From: Geothrix sp.
GTDB taxonomy: Bacteria > Acidobacteriota > Holophagae > Holophagales > Holophagaceae
DNA length: 64,000 nt
Direction: 5' to 3'
Assembly: GCA_030681515.1 (NCBI GenBank)
Contig: JAUXSE010000014.1
Coordinates: forward strand, 88,996 to 152,995
A model generated the notes under the pieces. The model did not search any database, was not told the origin of the DNA, and saw only the letters and a program-made list of their open reading frames with translations. Of this stretch, positions 45,365-55,260 are shown piece by piece. Positions within the stretch are counted from its first letter, which is position 1, and the number at the start of each line of letters is the position of its first letter. A program made the position numbers and the translations under genes.

Positions 45365-46593
45365 TGAACGGCGACTACGAGCCCACCTTCATCCCGCGCC
45401 TCCAGGAGCGGGGCCATTTCGGCATCAAGTGCGGCCTCGAAAACATCCGGGCCCTGCTGGAGAACCTGGGCCACCCGGACGGGGGCTTCCCCGTGGTGCT
45501 CATCGCGGGCACCAACGGCAAGGGCAGCACGGGCGCCTTCCTGGCGCACATGCTGAAGGCCGCGGGGTTCGTGGTCGGCTGGACCACCTCGCCGCATCTG
45601 GCGGATGTCACCGAGCGCATCTGGGTGGACGGGGAACCCATCGGGGAGGGGGCCCTGGAACTTCTGCTGGGCGAGGCCTTCGAGGCCGAGGCCCGGATCG
45701 GCATCAAAGCCACCTACTTCGAACTGATGATCACCGCCGCCCTGTCCGCCTTCCGCATGACGGGCGTGGAGGTGGCCCTGGTGGAGGTGGGCATGGGCGG
45801 ACGCTGGGATGCCACCAATGCCACCGACCCCATCCTCACCGTATTGACGACGGTGAGTCTGGACCATCAGCAGTACCTGGGCGATACCCGCGAGGCCATC
45901 GCGCGGGAAAAGCTGTGCACGGCCCGTGATGGGCGGCCCCTGGTGCTGGGGCCCGCGCTCGACCCCGACTGGATCCGGCCCCTGCTTCCCTGTGAGCCCA
46001 CCCTGCATCCCGCGCCCCGCCTGGGGCCCGCGGACATCCGCTGGGACCATTCCCGGGTGGAGGGGAAGCGGGTGGGCCTCGCTGGGCTCCACCAGCTGGA
46101 CAACCTGGCCACGGCCTTCGAGGTGGTGCGCCAGTTGCGGGCCCTGGGGTTTCCGATCCCCGACGATCCCCTCTGGTCCGGCGTGGCCCAGGCCCACTGG
46201 CCCGGCCGCCTATGGAAGGTGCCGGGGCTGGAAGGCGTGTGGATGGATGGCGCCCACAATCCCGACGGTGCCCGGGTGCTGGCGGATCATGCCCTGGCCT
46301 GCGGGGTGCGGCCCCACCTCTATGTGGGGGCCATGGGCGACAAGGATCTGGTGGGCGTGGCCCGGGAGCTGATGCGGATGCGGCCCCTCTCGGTGACCTT
46401 CGTGCAGGGCGATGCCCCCCGCTACGCGACGGCCCCGGATCTCTGGGAGGCCTGGGGCCTCGAAGCCCCGATGCTCACGGTCCGCCAGGCGTCGGCCCAC
46501 CTGCGGGCCCAGGCCGAGGCCCCGCGGCTGGTGACGGGATCGCTGTACCTGCTGGGCGACCTCCTCCGGGAGCTGGGCATCCGGCCGTACTAG
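45364..46593 (+). CDS. folC: Folylpolyglutamate/dihydrofolate synthase
   Basis: The start is the ATG at 45364, overlapping the accD stop (TGATG), giving 409 residues. The Mur-ligase-like ATP loop is GTNGKGST (49-56). Other motifs are TSPHLADVTERI, LVEVGMGGRWDATN and VWMDGAHNPDGARVL. The accD-folC pairing is common. It adds glutamate to folates or dihydropteroate. Confidence 0.95.
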   Translation: MNGDYEPTFIPRLQERGHFGIKCGLENIRALLENLGHPDGGFPVVLIAGTNGKGSTGAFLAHMLKAAGFVVGWTTSPHLADVTERIWVDGEPIGEGALELLLGEAFEAEARIGIKATYFELMITAALSAFRMTGVEVALVEVGMGGRWDATNATDPILTVLTTVSLDHQQYLGDTREAIAREKLCTARDGRPLVLGPALDPDWIRPLLPCEPTLHPAPRLGPADIRWDHSRVEGKRVGLAGLHQLDNLATAFEVVRQLRALGFPIPDDPLWSGVAQAHWPGRLWKVPGLEGVWMDGAHNPDGARVLADHALACGVRPHLYVGAMGDKDLVGVARELMRMRPLSVTFVQGDAPRYATAPDLWEAWGLEAPMLTVRQASAHLRAQAEAPRLVTGSLYLLGDLLRELGIRPY

Positions 46594-46988
46594 TGCACCT
46601 CGCCTGAAATACCTGGATCAACGGGGTGATGGCGAGGTGCACTTCCATCGGGGCATGGCCCCTCTGGCGCCCCATCGCGCAGGCGCGCTGGGGCTGTCAC
46701 CCCGCAGGGGGCACTGCCGTGCCCCCAGACCCCCGCCACGTGGTGCCCGGGAGTGGGCAGGATGATCCAGCTATTTCGAGTGGGCACCACTAGGGCCCGA
46801 TCGCCCATGCGACAACATGACGCACCGGGCTGGGAGGATTTCGGCTTGATCATTGGGGAAATCCCAGATCCATGGCGCAGAAGTTCCATGTGACATCCCA
46901 CCCGTGTCCTGACCGACCGTCTCCTTTCGGATGGTCCATGTCCGCGCATCTGGGCGCCCCCCAACTTACCTTCCAATCTGGAGGAACC
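46594..46988. other. Intergenic region with two inverted repeats before the M4 protease
   Basis: GTGCACCTCGCC (46593-46604, starting at the folC stop) is repeated inverted at 46631-46642, and GTGGTGCCC (46740-46748) inverted at 46782-46790. GAGTGGGCA occurs twice near the latter. There is no T-tract. They may be terminators or operators; no gene is supported in this 395-nt gap. Confidence 0.5.
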
Positions 46989-48647
46989 ATGCATCGCATC
47001 ATCCGCTTGAGCCTCGTCGCAGGCCTCGCCCTGGGCCCCCTGGCGGCCCGGGAAAACCCGCTTCACCAGCAGGCCGCCAGGAGCCTGTCGGCCCGGACCT
47101 TCCAGCTGGGCCTGGACCGGGACCACGGCTTCGCCCCCGGCCGCATCCACCAGGACAACCTGCTGAACGAGTCGGACGTCCGGATGAACCAGCTCTACCG
47201 CGGCGTGAAGGTGTTCGGGGGAGAGGCCATCGTGCATCTCTCTGGCGGCGCCACCCGCACCATCACGGACGGCCTGGTGAAGGGGCTGAAGCTGAACACC
47301 ACCCCTGTCCTGACCTCCAGCGAGGCGCTGGCCACGGTGCACCAGGCCCTGAATCCCACGGGCCCCTATGCCTACGCGCCCACCGCCGAACTGGTGGTGG
47401 CCCCCGTGGAAGCCGGAAACAGCGCCTTCCATGCCCTCGTTTGGCACATCCACACGGAGCTCGAGAACGGCGCCGCCGAGACGGCCCATACGGATTTCTT
47501 CGTGGATGCGAAGACCGGCGCGATCCTCGAGCGCTGGAGCACCCTCCAGACATCCGGCGTGACCGGCACGGGCCTCTCCCAGTACAGCGGCACGGTCAGC
47601 CTGGATACCAACAGCCTGGTGACCGGCTTCGAACTGCGCGACATGACCCGCGGCGTGGGCGGCACCTACGGCCAGACCGTGGTCACCAACATGAACCACA
47701 GCACCACGGTGAACGGCAACATCTACACCGATGCCGACAACACCTGGGGCGATGGCCTGAACTACGTGGAAACCACGGACACCACCCTGGCCAACGGCCA
47801 GACCGCCGCCGTGGATGCCGCCTACGGCATGCAGAAGACCTGGGACATGTACAAGAACGTCTTGGCCCGCAACGGCATTGACAACCTGGGCACCGCCACC
47901 TTCAGCCGCGTGCACTACAGCTCCGCCTACGACAACGCCTTCTGGTCCACCACCTGCTTCTGCATGACCTATGGCGATGGCACCCTCTTCACCACCCTGA
48001 CCTCCATGGACGTGGCCGCCCACGAGATGAGCCACGGCGTCATGGCCTATTCCGCGAACCTGACCTACAAGTTCGAAAGCGGCGGCCTGAACGAGGCGAA
48101 CTCGGACATCATGGGCGCGGCGGCGGAATTCTATGTGCGGGGCGCCGGCACCACGGCCATCCCGAACTACACCGCCATCACCGGAACCATCAGCACGGTG
48201 GGCGGGCTGGTGCCCGCCGCGAACTACCTGATCGGCGAGCAGCTCGAAACGGCCAGCTTCAACCACCCGCTCCGCTGGATGTACAAGCCCAGCCTGGACG
48301 GCAGGAGCCCCGACTTCTGGTCCAGCACCCTCCGGCGCCTGGATGTGCACTACAGCTCGGGCCCCGCCAACCACTGGTACTTCCTGGTGGCCCACGGCAG
48401 CCAGGTGGACACCTTCTCCGGCAACATCGCCAGCCCCATGGCCAACGGGGTCACCAGCATCACGGGCATCGGGAACCAGGCGGCCACGGCCATCTGGTAC
48501 CGCGCCGTCACCAAGTACATGACCTCCAGCACGATCTACGCCGGGGCGCGGACGGCGACCCTCACCGCCGCCACGGACCTCTATGGCGCCGCCTCGCCGG
48601 AGTATGCGGCCGTGGCCCTCGCCTGGACGGCCGTCAACGTTCTTTAG
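46989..48647 (+). CDS. Secreted thermolysin-like (M4) metalloprotease
   Basis: The ATG at 46989 follows CTGGAGGAACC and gives 552 residues. A signal peptide (MHRIIRLSLVAGLALG) leads into an FTP/PepSY propeptide (about 25-195) that would act as inhibitor and chaperone. The M4 catalytic domain has HEMSH at 345-349, the third zinc ligand Glu 369 in GLNEANSD, and the catalytic His block SSGPANHWYFLVAHG. It is predicted to be a secreted zinc endopeptidase matured by autocleavage. A strong terminator follows. Confidence 0.95.
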   Translation: MHRIIRLSLVAGLALGPLAARENPLHQQAARSLSARTFQLGLDRDHGFAPGRIHQDNLLNESDVRMNQLYRGVKVFGGEAIVHLSGGATRTITDGLVKGLKLNTTPVLTSSEALATVHQALNPTGPYAYAPTAELVVAPVEAGNSAFHALVWHIHTELENGAAETAHTDFFVDAKTGAILERWSTLQTSGVTGTGLSQYSGTVSLDTNSLVTGFELRDMTRGVGGTYGQTVVTNMNHSTTVNGNIYTDADNTWGDGLNYVETTDTTLANGQTAAVDAAYGMQKTWDMYKNVLARNGIDNLGTATFSRVHYSSAYDNAFWSTTCFCMTYGDGTLFTTLTSMDVAAHEMSHGVMAYSANLTYKFESGGLNEANSDIMGAAAEFYVRGAGTTAIPNYTAITGTISTVGGLVPAANYLIGEQLETASFNHPLRWMYKPSLDGRSPDFWSSTLRRLDVHYSSGPANHWYFLVAHGSQVDTFSGNIASPMANGVTSITGIGNQAATAIWYRAVTKYMTSSTIYAGARTATLTAATDLYGAASPEYAAVALAWTAVNVL

Positions 48648-48661
48648 TCCGTCCAACCTGG

Positions 48662-48697
48662 AAAAGGCCCCGGTCCGATTGGACCGGGGCCTTTTCT
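48662..48697 (+). terminator. Rho-independent terminator after M4 protease
   Basis: A 15-bp perfect stem (AAAAGGCCCCGGTCC with its complement) around GATT ends in CCTTTTC, with A-rich and T-rich flanks that could act in either direction. Confidence 0.9.
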
Positions 48698-48800
48698 TGC
48701 GGACTACCTGACCGTATTCCGGGGTCGGGCAGTCGTCGAAGTTCGCGCGGTTGGCGTTGCCGCCGTCTCGCGGCACACTGGAATCCCCTTAGGATCCGAT

Positions 48801-49859
48801 ATGCTCATCCTCACCACCCTCCTCCTGCTCCAGTCGCCGGCGCCCGCTCCGGCGCCCATGCCGGCAACCCAGGCGGCCAAGCCGGATCCGGTGCCCCCGG
48901 CCCGCATCGAGCTGACCACGCCGTTTCCGGTCCACCTGGGCAGCGTCGGTCCCCGGGAGATCCGCGAAGGGCTCTTCGGCATCCGGAGTACCCACGACCG
49001 GCCCTTCCGCTTCCGGGTGCTGGACCTGTCGCTGGGACTGAGCCTGGACGAGGCGCAGTTCACGGAGCCCATGCAGCCGGGCGAAATCCGGATGGTGCGC
49101 GTCCGGGTGGACCCCGCGGGCATGGAGGGTTTCATCAAGGGCGCGGTGCGCCTGGGGACGGACGACCCGGCCCAACCCAACTACATCCTGCGCTACGACA
49201 TGGCGATCCGGCCCGAAGTGGCCGTGGACAGCGGACGCAAGAGCCTGGGGGAGGTGGCGCCCCATGAAAGCCCGGAGATCCGCTTCCGGTTCACCCGCGA
49301 AGGTGGGGATCTCCTGAAGCTGGTCCTGGCCAGCGACATTCCACACCATCTCGATGCCGAACTGGTGCATGACGGGACGGCAGCTGAGCTGCGGCTCACG
49401 CTCCGCCCGGGCCGCCTCCAGCCGGGCACCACGGCGGGGCTGGAAATCCTCAAGGTGGCGACCAACGCGCCCCGGCAGCCGCTGTTCACACTGTATCTCG
49501 ACTGGCGCATCGCCACGCCGGTGATTCCCACCCCCTCCCGCCTGGTGTTCAGCGATCTGAAGACCACGCTGCAGGGGCTGGAATTGACCGCCCGCGATGG
49601 GAAACCCTTCCGCATCCTCAAGGCCGACATCCAGGGCCAGGGCTTCCAGCTGCTCGACAGGCCGGGTGCCGAGGCCGCCCGGCACGTGCTCCGCATCCGC
49701 CGGGTGGGCCACGCTCCCGAAGCCATGCTGGTGCTCGAGTGCTCGAACCAGGACGCGCCCCTGAAGGTGCCTCTGCGGTTCCTCGATCCCAAGGCGCGGC
49801 CCGCGAAGGGCGCGGTGCCGCCCCCGCCCCCGCCCGGGGAACACGGGCATAGACACTAG
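48801..49859 (+). CDS. Exported DUF1573-like beta-sandwich protein
   Basis: The 352-residue protein has a short N-terminal hydrophobic stretch followed by Pro/Ala linker. Three beta-sandwich-like repeats are suggested by HLGSVGPREIREGLFGIRST, KSLGEVAPHESPEIRFRFTR and LVFSDLKTTLQGLELTARDG. These resemble DUF1573/Ig-like periplasmic domains (the G-x-V..G motif then strand alternation). It ends in HGHRH after a Pro-rich run. The function is unknown. Confidence 0.65.
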   Translation: MLILTTLLLLQSPAPAPAPMPATQAAKPDPVPPARIELTTPFPVHLGSVGPREIREGLFGIRSTHDRPFRFRVLDLSLGLSLDEAQFTEPMQPGEIRMVRVRVDPAGMEGFIKGAVRLGTDDPAQPNYILRYDMAIRPEVAVDSGRKSLGEVAPHESPEIRFRFTREGGDLLKLVLASDIPHHLDAELVHDGTAAELRLTLRPGRLQPGTTAGLEILKVATNAPRQPLFTLYLDWRIATPVIPTPSRLVFSDLKTTLQGLELTARDGKPFRILKADIQGQGFQLLDRPGAEAARHVLRIRRVGHAPEAMLVLECSNQDAPLKVPLRFLDPKARPAKGAVPPPPPPGEHGHRH

Positions 49860-49912
49860 CGCGAGCCGGGCTGGGAACGCCTGTTAACCTGACCTCCCCC
49901 TGGAGGTGTTCC

Positions 49913-50824
49913 GTGGTTCTCGTTGCAGTCCTACTGCTCGTGGTCGGTGTCCTGGCGTGGCGTTGGAAGACGAAGGTCGAGTTTCCCCTGTCGGCCCGGT
50001 TGGGCATTCTGCAGTGGGTGGGCCTTGGGCTGGGCGTGATCGCCCTGCTGGCCTCCATGGCCGTGATCGTGCCCCCGGGCCAGGCGGGGATCCAGGTGCT
50101 GTTCGGCAAGGTGAACAACGAACCCCTGCCTTCGGGCCTCCACTTCATCAACCCCTTCGCCCAGGTGGTGGAGATGGAGGTCCGCACCCGCAACTACACC
50201 ATGTCCAACGTGGCGGACGAGGGGCAGAAGCGGGGCGATGATTCCATCTCCGTCATCAGCAGCGACGGCCTCACGGTGAAGCTGGATGCCACCGTTTTCT
50301 ACGCGCTGCAGCAGGCGCGCCTGCCGGAGATCTACCGGACCATCGGGCCCGATGTGGAGGAGCGCATCGTGCGCAGCGAGATCCGCGCGAGCCTGCGGGA
50401 TGCCGCCGCCGCCCTGTCCGCCACCGAGCTGTATACCTCCAAGCGGCAATCCTTCGTGGACCAGGTATCCAAGACCCTCAAGGCGTCCTTCCAGGCCCGG
50501 GGCATCACCCTGGAGCAGATGCTGCTCCGCAACGTGATTCTGCCGGACCAGATCACCAAGTCCATCAATGACAAGATCAGCGCGGACCAGGATGCCCAGA
50601 AGATGGCCTTCGTGCTGCAGAAGGAGAAGCAGGAGGCCGAACGCAAGCGCATCGAGGCCGAGGGCCAGGCCAAGGCCCAGCAGATCGTGAGCCAGAGCCT
50701 GACGCCCCAGATCATCGAGTACCAGCGCATCCAGGCCCTGCGCGATATCGGCGCCAAGGGCAACCTGATCATCACGCCCATGGGCGGCGCGACCCCCATG
50801 ATCCAGATCCCCGCGAAGAAGTGA
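49913..50824 (+). CDS. SPFH/prohibitin-family membrane protein
   Basis: The GTG at 49913 follows GGAGG. The 303-residue protein has two N-terminal hydrophobic segments (VLVAVLLLVVGVLAW; VGLGLGVIALLASMAVIV). It then shows the SPFH domain (VPPGQAGIQVLFGKVNNEPL, GLHFINPFAQVVEMEVRTRN) and a long coiled coil (QKEKQEAERKRIEAEGQAKA). Prohibitin/HflC-like proteins organise membrane microdomains and regulate FtsH. It is convergent with an HtrA protease, which may be coincidental. Confidence 0.9.
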   Translation: MVLVAVLLLVVGVLAWRWKTKVEFPLSARLGILQWVGLGLGVIALLASMAVIVPPGQAGIQVLFGKVNNEPLPSGLHFINPFAQVVEMEVRTRNYTMSNVADEGQKRGDDSISVISSDGLTVKLDATVFYALQQARLPEIYRTIGPDVEERIVRSEIRASLRDAAAALSATELYTSKRQSFVDQVSKTLKASFQARGITLEQMLLRNVILPDQITKSINDKISADQDAQKMAFVLQKEKQEAERKRIEAEGQAKAQQIVSQSLTPQIIEYQRIQALRDIGAKGNLIITPMGGATPMIQIPAKK

Positions 50825-50832
50825 TCCGAGGG

Positions 50833-50873
50833 CCGGGAAGGGCTCAGAGGCTGGCGGGCTGAGCCTTTCCCGG
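50833..50873. terminator. Bidirectional hairpin between SPFH and HtrA genes
   Basis: GGGAAGGGCTCAG (50835-50847) pairs with CTGAGCCTTTCCC (50859-50871) with one G-T, extended by CC/GG. It overlaps the end of the convergent protease gene. Confidence 0.6.
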
Positions 50874-52013
50874 TTTGAGGTTGAGCACCACCTTGATGAT
50901 CTGCCCGTCGCGGAGCACGTCGAAGACGGCTTCGTCGCCGGGGGGCTCTAGCTCCAGCATGGCCATGAGCTGGCCATTGTTCTCGATCAGGTTGCCCTGG
51001 TAGGCGATCAGGATATCCCCGAGGATCTTGATCTCCCCCTTCTCGTCCAGTTGGAGGGGCCGGATGCCCGCGCGGCTGGCCGGGCTGTCCGCGCTTACCT
51101 CCGAAACGACGAGTCCCCGCTGGATGCCAAAGGTCTGGAGGGCCACGGCGGCGTTCAGTGTTTCGAACCCCATGCGCTCGGGCACGAGGAAGCCCCGGGC
51201 GATGAGCAGCGGAACGAACTTGTTGAGGGTATCCACGGGGATGGAGAAGCCGACGCCCACGGAGCCCTCCCCCTTGGTGGCCACGATGGCGGTGTTCATG
51301 CCCACCAGCCGCCCGCCGCTGTCCAGCAGGGGGCCGCCGGAGTTGCCGGGATTCACCGCGGCATCGGTCTGGATGGCGTTCGTGATGCGGGTGCTGTAGT
51401 TCGTGCCGATCTCCCGGCCCAGGGCGGAGATGACCCCCTTGCTGAGGGAATGGTCCAGCCCGAAGGGATTGCCGATGGCCATCACCGATTGTCCCACCTG
51501 GAGATCCCGGCTCGAACCGATGGGAATGGGGCGCATGGCTTCGAGGGGGGCGAAGGCCTGGAGCACGGCGATGTCGAAGGCGAAACTGTACCCGATCACC
51601 CGCCCCTTGTAGGTCTTGCCATCGGCCAGGGTGATCTCCACTTCGTCCACGTCGCCGCGGCGCTTCCCGCCCTCCTCCACGGTGATGAGGTGGTGGTTGG
51701 TGACGATGTGGCCCCATTCGTCCCAGACGAATCCCGTGGCGGTGCCGATGGGGATCTTGGTGACATCGGGGGTCCCGGGACTTCTTCCGGCCGCGATGGC
51801 CGAGACATATACCACGCTGGGTTTGGCCTCCTTGAACCGCCGGATGGTGTTCCGTTCCTCGGCGTTCAGCGGGGCGCGGGGCGCCACGTTCCGGGGTTTC
51901 GCGTGGGCCCGGAACCGCTGGATGGTGGTCTCCTCGGTGGGAGCCGGGGGCCGGGAAGGTGCCTGTGCGGCCAGGGACAGCACCGGAAGAAGGATCAAGG
52001 CGGCACGGATCAT
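50844..52013 (-). CDS. DegP/HtrA-like serine protease with PDZ domain
   Basis: The 389-residue protein has a signal peptide ([17 protein letters not shown]). The trypsin-like domain has catalytic His in [14 protein letters not shown], Asp in [11 protein letters not shown] and Ser in [12 protein letters not shown]. One PDZ domain follows (about 280-370; [20 protein letters not shown]). It should degrade misfolded envelope proteins. Only one PDZ is visible, like DegS or many S1C proteases. Confidence 0.93.
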   Translation of the reverse strand: MIRAALILLPVLSLAAQAPSRPPAPTEETTIQRFRAHAKPRNVAPRAPLNAEERNTIRRFKEAKPSVVYVSAIAAGRSPGTPDVTKIPIGTATGFVWDEWGHIVTNHHLITVEEGGKRRGDVDEVEITLADGKTYKGRVIGYSFAFDIAVLQAFAPLEAMRPIPIGSSRDLQVGQSVMAIGNPFGLDHSLSKGVISALGREIGTNYSTRITNAIQTDAAVNPGNSGGPLLDSGGRLVGMNTAIVATKGEGSVGVGFSIPVDTLNKFVPLLIARGFLVPERMGFETLNAAVALQTFGIQRGLVVSEVSADSPASRAGIRPLQLDEKGEIKILGDILIAYQGNLIENNGQLMAMLELEPPGDEAVFDVLRDGQIIKVVLNLKPGKAQPASL

Positions 52014-52111
52014 GGGAGCTCCCCCCAGATTATGGGGTCTTGCGACCCCTCAGGTCCCATCACCGGGAGAGTTGGGGTACCTTGGGGGGTGTCCCCTCCT
52101 CGAGTCCGCCC

Positions 52112-53629
52112 ATGCCGGCCCGCTCCAGATCCTTGAACCCGCGGCGCTTTCCCTTGGCGGTGGCATGGACCATGGCGGCGCTGCTGGTGTCGGGAATCGG
52201 CGTGGCCTGGATGCTCCACGCGCGGGGATGGGGCCAGCCCCTCCAGGTGCTGCTCATCGAGCCGGAAGGGGCCCTGGGGGATGGACTCGATCCGGATCTG
52301 AGGCGCGCTTTCGCGGATCTGGTGGAGTACGATCTGGAGACCCTGGCCCCGGTTTCGCTCACGCGGCTATCCCGCTCCCCGGGCCCGGAGGACCTGGCCC
52401 GCCTGCCGGGCGCGGCGGTGGTCCTCGAACTGCATCCCCGCATGGAAGGCCTTCACCTGGGCATGACCCAGAGGGTGGCGAGGGTGGACGCCCTCCGGTC
52501 CAGGGGGGGCGGGGCCTGGAGGGTATCCACGGTCTCCCCCCGGCCACCGGGCGAGGCCTTCGCCGCGTTGCGGGCGGGGCTGCCCTTCAATGTCGCCCGG
52601 CCCGAGGCGCAATCCAGCCTGTTGCCGAAGCAGCCGGATACCTTCTGGTCCCTGCTGCGGGCCATGGGGTGGCACCGCCAGAATGCCCGCCTTGCCGATG
52701 GCCTGTCCCTGGCCCGGGAGGTGGCCAGGGCCGAACCCCGATGCGCCCTGGCCTGGATGGTCATGGGCGATCTGCTCTACCGCGAGCTGTTGATTGATCC
52801 CGTGGGCCATCCCCAGGGCCAGGCCGAGGCGGAGCGGTACTTCCGGGCCGCCCTGGAGCTGGTGCCCCACCATCCCCAGACCGGGTACCTCCTGGCCCAG
52901 TTGAAGATTGACGCCGGGGACCAGCGGGGAGCGCTCTACGTGCTTCAGCAGAGCCTGCGCGCGCACCCCCGGAACCCGACGCTCTACACCGGATTGGCCT
53001 ATGCCGCCCGGTGCGCGGGCCTGCTGGAGCTGGCCGATCGCGCCCTGGCGCGGCGCGATCAGCTGGTGTTCCCGGAACTCCAGCCCAATGTCACCGAGAA
53101 CCTGTATCTCTATGTGGGCGATCTGGCGCGCTTCGAGGCGGGTCTCGCGGAGCGGCCCGGAGATCCCCGCAACGCGGTGGTCCGTTTCTACCGCGGCTAC
53201 GTGGCCCTGATGCGCGGGGATCGGGGCATGGCGCGCCACTGGTTCGCCCAGGCGCAGGCGCTGCCGGACGGCTTCGCCCAGTTCCACCAGCTGGCGGGCA
53301 TCTACGAGGCCCTGGCGGAAGGGAAGCCCACTCTCGCCGCCGAGCGGATGAAACGCCTGGACGCCGATCGGGTGGGGCTCCGGGTGCCCGATGGCGAGTT
53401 CACCTTCAAGATGGCCGAGGCCTGCGCCCTCATGGGGGATACGAATCAGGCCCTGATCCAGGCGGGCCGGGCCTTCAGCCAGGGATTCGGCTGCACCCGC
53501 TGGTACCAGCAGAGCCCCTTCCTCGCGCCGGTCCGGGGCACCGCCCGGTGGAACGCGCTGATCCAGCACCTGGAAGAGCGCCAGAAGCTGCTCCAGTCGC
53601 ACTTCACGCCGGCCCGGTTCGGGCTTTGA
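52112..53629 (+). CDS. Membrane-anchored TPR protein, tandem paralogue 1
   Basis: The ATG at 52112 gives 505 residues; the frame upstream overlaps the promoter gap. One transmembrane helix near the N-terminus (about 14-34) is followed by an extracytoplasmic domain (about 40-185). TPR-like repeats then run from about 195 to 500 ([40 protein letters not shown]). The final block [19 protein letters not shown] is shared with the next gene. The pair looks like a lineage-specific duplication. The function is unknown. Confidence 0.75.
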   Translation: MPARSRSLNPRRFPLAVAWTMAALLVSGIGVAWMLHARGWGQPLQVLLIEPEGALGDGLDPDLRRAFADLVEYDLETLAPVSLTRLSRSPGPEDLARLPGAAVVLELHPRMEGLHLGMTQRVARVDALRSRGGGAWRVSTVSPRPPGEAFAALRAGLPFNVARPEAQSSLLPKQPDTFWSLLRAMGWHRQNARLADGLSLAREVARAEPRCALAWMVMGDLLYRELLIDPVGHPQGQAEAERYFRAALELVPHHPQTGYLLAQLKIDAGDQRGALYVLQQSLRAHPRNPTLYTGLAYAARCAGLLELADRALARRDQLVFPELQPNVTENLYLYVGDLARFEAGLAERPGDPRNAVVRFYRGYVALMRGDRGMARHWFAQAQALPDGFAQFHQLAGIYEALAEGKPTLAAERMKRLDADRVGLRVPDGEFTFKMAEACALMGDTNQALIQAGRAFSQGFGCTRWYQQSPFLAPVRGTARWNALIQHLEERQKLLQSHFTPARFGL

Positions 53630-53676
53630 CATCCCGGCATTGTCGGGTTTTGTCCCGCGCTCTAAGCTGAAGGTCC

Positions 53677-55188
53677 ATGCCCGAAGCGACCTCACGATCC
53701 CGGCGCGCGTCCCTGTTCCTGGGGGCCGCCCTTCTCGCGCTGCTCGCGGGCGGGGGTGGCCTGGCGTGGTTTCTGGCCCACCAGGGTCGCAGGCCCCTTC
53801 GCGTCCTGCTCATCACGCCCCCGCCCGCCCAGGGCTCCGGGGATCTGGATGTGACGGAGGGGCGGGCCATCGGCGCCATGGTCCAGGATCTTCTGGAGCA
53901 GGTCGGGGGCTTCGCCGTCACCAGTGTCAGCACCGTGCCGGCCGACATGGACCTGTTCCGGGGCCAGCCGCGGACCCTGCTGGTCCAGATCGAACCTCGG
54001 CGGCAGGGGGATCTCCTGGCCTTGCCCTACCGGTTCGCGTGGGGCAAGCAGATCGCGAAGGAGGGCGCTCCGTGGGTGTTCCGCGAGTCCGAGGCGCTTC
54101 CGCCCAGCCAGGCCTTCGAGGGCTTCCTCCGCGCCTTTCCCCGGGCCGTGGAGGGGCCGGTGGAGGGCCTGATACCAAGGAAGGCCGACGTTTTCTGGGA
54201 CCTGGTCCGGGCCGGGGCCTGGCGGCTGCAGAATCAGCATCTGGAGGGCGCCATCGCCCTCACGGAACAGGCCACCCGCCGGGAGCCCACCTGCGCCAGC
54301 GCCTGGATCCTCCTCGGGAACCTCTCCTACCGGCGGATGCTCAACAGCCCGGGGGCTTTCCGCCAGGAGCAGTCGGATACCGGAGCCCACCTTCAGCGGG
54401 GTCTGGCGTTGGCCCCGGGCCACCCCCGCGGCACCTTCCTCCTGTCCCTGCTCAAGGCCGACAGCGGCAATCAGCGGGAGGCCCTCGACCTTCTGCTCGA
54501 GGCGAGGCGGCGGCAGCCCCACAACCCGACCCTGCTGACCGGAATCGCCTATGCCGCGCGGGGAGCGGGGCTGCTGCCCCTGGCGCGCCGCGCCATGGAC
54601 CTCCGCGACGGCCTGGCCTTCACGTCCCTGCAGCCCCAGGCGGTGGACATCACCTGCCTCTATACCGGCGAGATCCCGCGCTTCGAGGCCAGCCTCCAGG
54701 AGCAGCCGGGGCACCTCCGGAGCACCACCGGGGTGCTGCCCTTCTACCGCGGCTACCTGGCCCTGGTGCGGGGGGACCACGCGCGGGCGCACAGGGAGTT
54801 CCAGATGGCCGCGGCCCTGGTCAACGGCTACCCGAACATCCTGCGCCTGACCGAGATCTTCGACCTGATCCTCGAAAACCGGAAGGACGAGGCCTGGCAG
54901 AAACTCCGTGAGTACGACCAGGAACGCATCGGCATGCGCGAGCCCGACGGCGAGTTCACCATCCGCCTGGCCGAAGCCTACGCTCTGATGGGCGACCGGG
55001 CCAGCGCCATGGAAATGGCCAGCCGCGCCTTCGCCCGGGGCTTCGGTTGCACCGAGTGGTACGAGCGCAGCCCCATGCTGGAGCCCCTGCGGGGACTGCC
55101 GAAGTGGAAGGCGCTCATGCAGCATCTGCGGGAACGGCAGAGCCTCATGGAGGACCGCTTTCCCATCGGCCTCCTGGAGGGCGCCTGA
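53677..55188 (+). CDS. Membrane-anchored TPR protein, tandem paralogue 2
   Basis: This 503-residue protein has the same design as the preceding one: N-terminal membrane helix (SLFLGAALLALLAGGGGLAW), extracytoplasmic region, TPRs. It shares recognisable segments such as RKADVFWDLVRAGAWRLQNQ, RRQPHNPTLLTGIAYAARGA, FYRGYLALVRGDHARAHREF and GFGCTEWYERSPMLEPLRG. It begins 47 nt after its paralogue on the same strand. Both TPR tails resemble the C-termini of some TPR-bearing Ser/Thr kinases, though no kinase domain is present. Confidence 0.75.
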   Translation: MPEATSRSRRASLFLGAALLALLAGGGGLAWFLAHQGRRPLRVLLITPPPAQGSGDLDVTEGRAIGAMVQDLLEQVGGFAVTSVSTVPADMDLFRGQPRTLLVQIEPRRQGDLLALPYRFAWGKQIAKEGAPWVFRESEALPPSQAFEGFLRAFPRAVEGPVEGLIPRKADVFWDLVRAGAWRLQNQHLEGAIALTEQATRREPTCASAWILLGNLSYRRMLNSPGAFRQEQSDTGAHLQRGLALAPGHPRGTFLLSLLKADSGNQREALDLLLEARRRQPHNPTLLTGIAYAARGAGLLPLARRAMDLRDGLAFTSLQPQAVDITCLYTGEIPRFEASLQEQPGHLRSTTGVLPFYRGYLALVRGDHARAHREFQMAAALVNGYPNILRLTEIFDLILENRKDEAWQKLREYDQERIGMREPDGEFTIRLAEAYALMGDRASAMEMASRAFARGFGCTEWYERSPMLEPLRGLPKWKALMQHLRERQSLMEDRFPIGLLEGA

Positions 55189-55260
55189 CCCCCGGGAAAC
55201 CCTCTTTCCGGGGGGGCGGGCATGGCCGGTAGACTGGGGTTTCGCCCGAACGGGGGTTCC

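Noticed and set aside
46872..46988. Upstream extension of the M4 protease
   Set aside because: The 39 extra residues precede a good signal peptide whose own ATG has a strong RBS.
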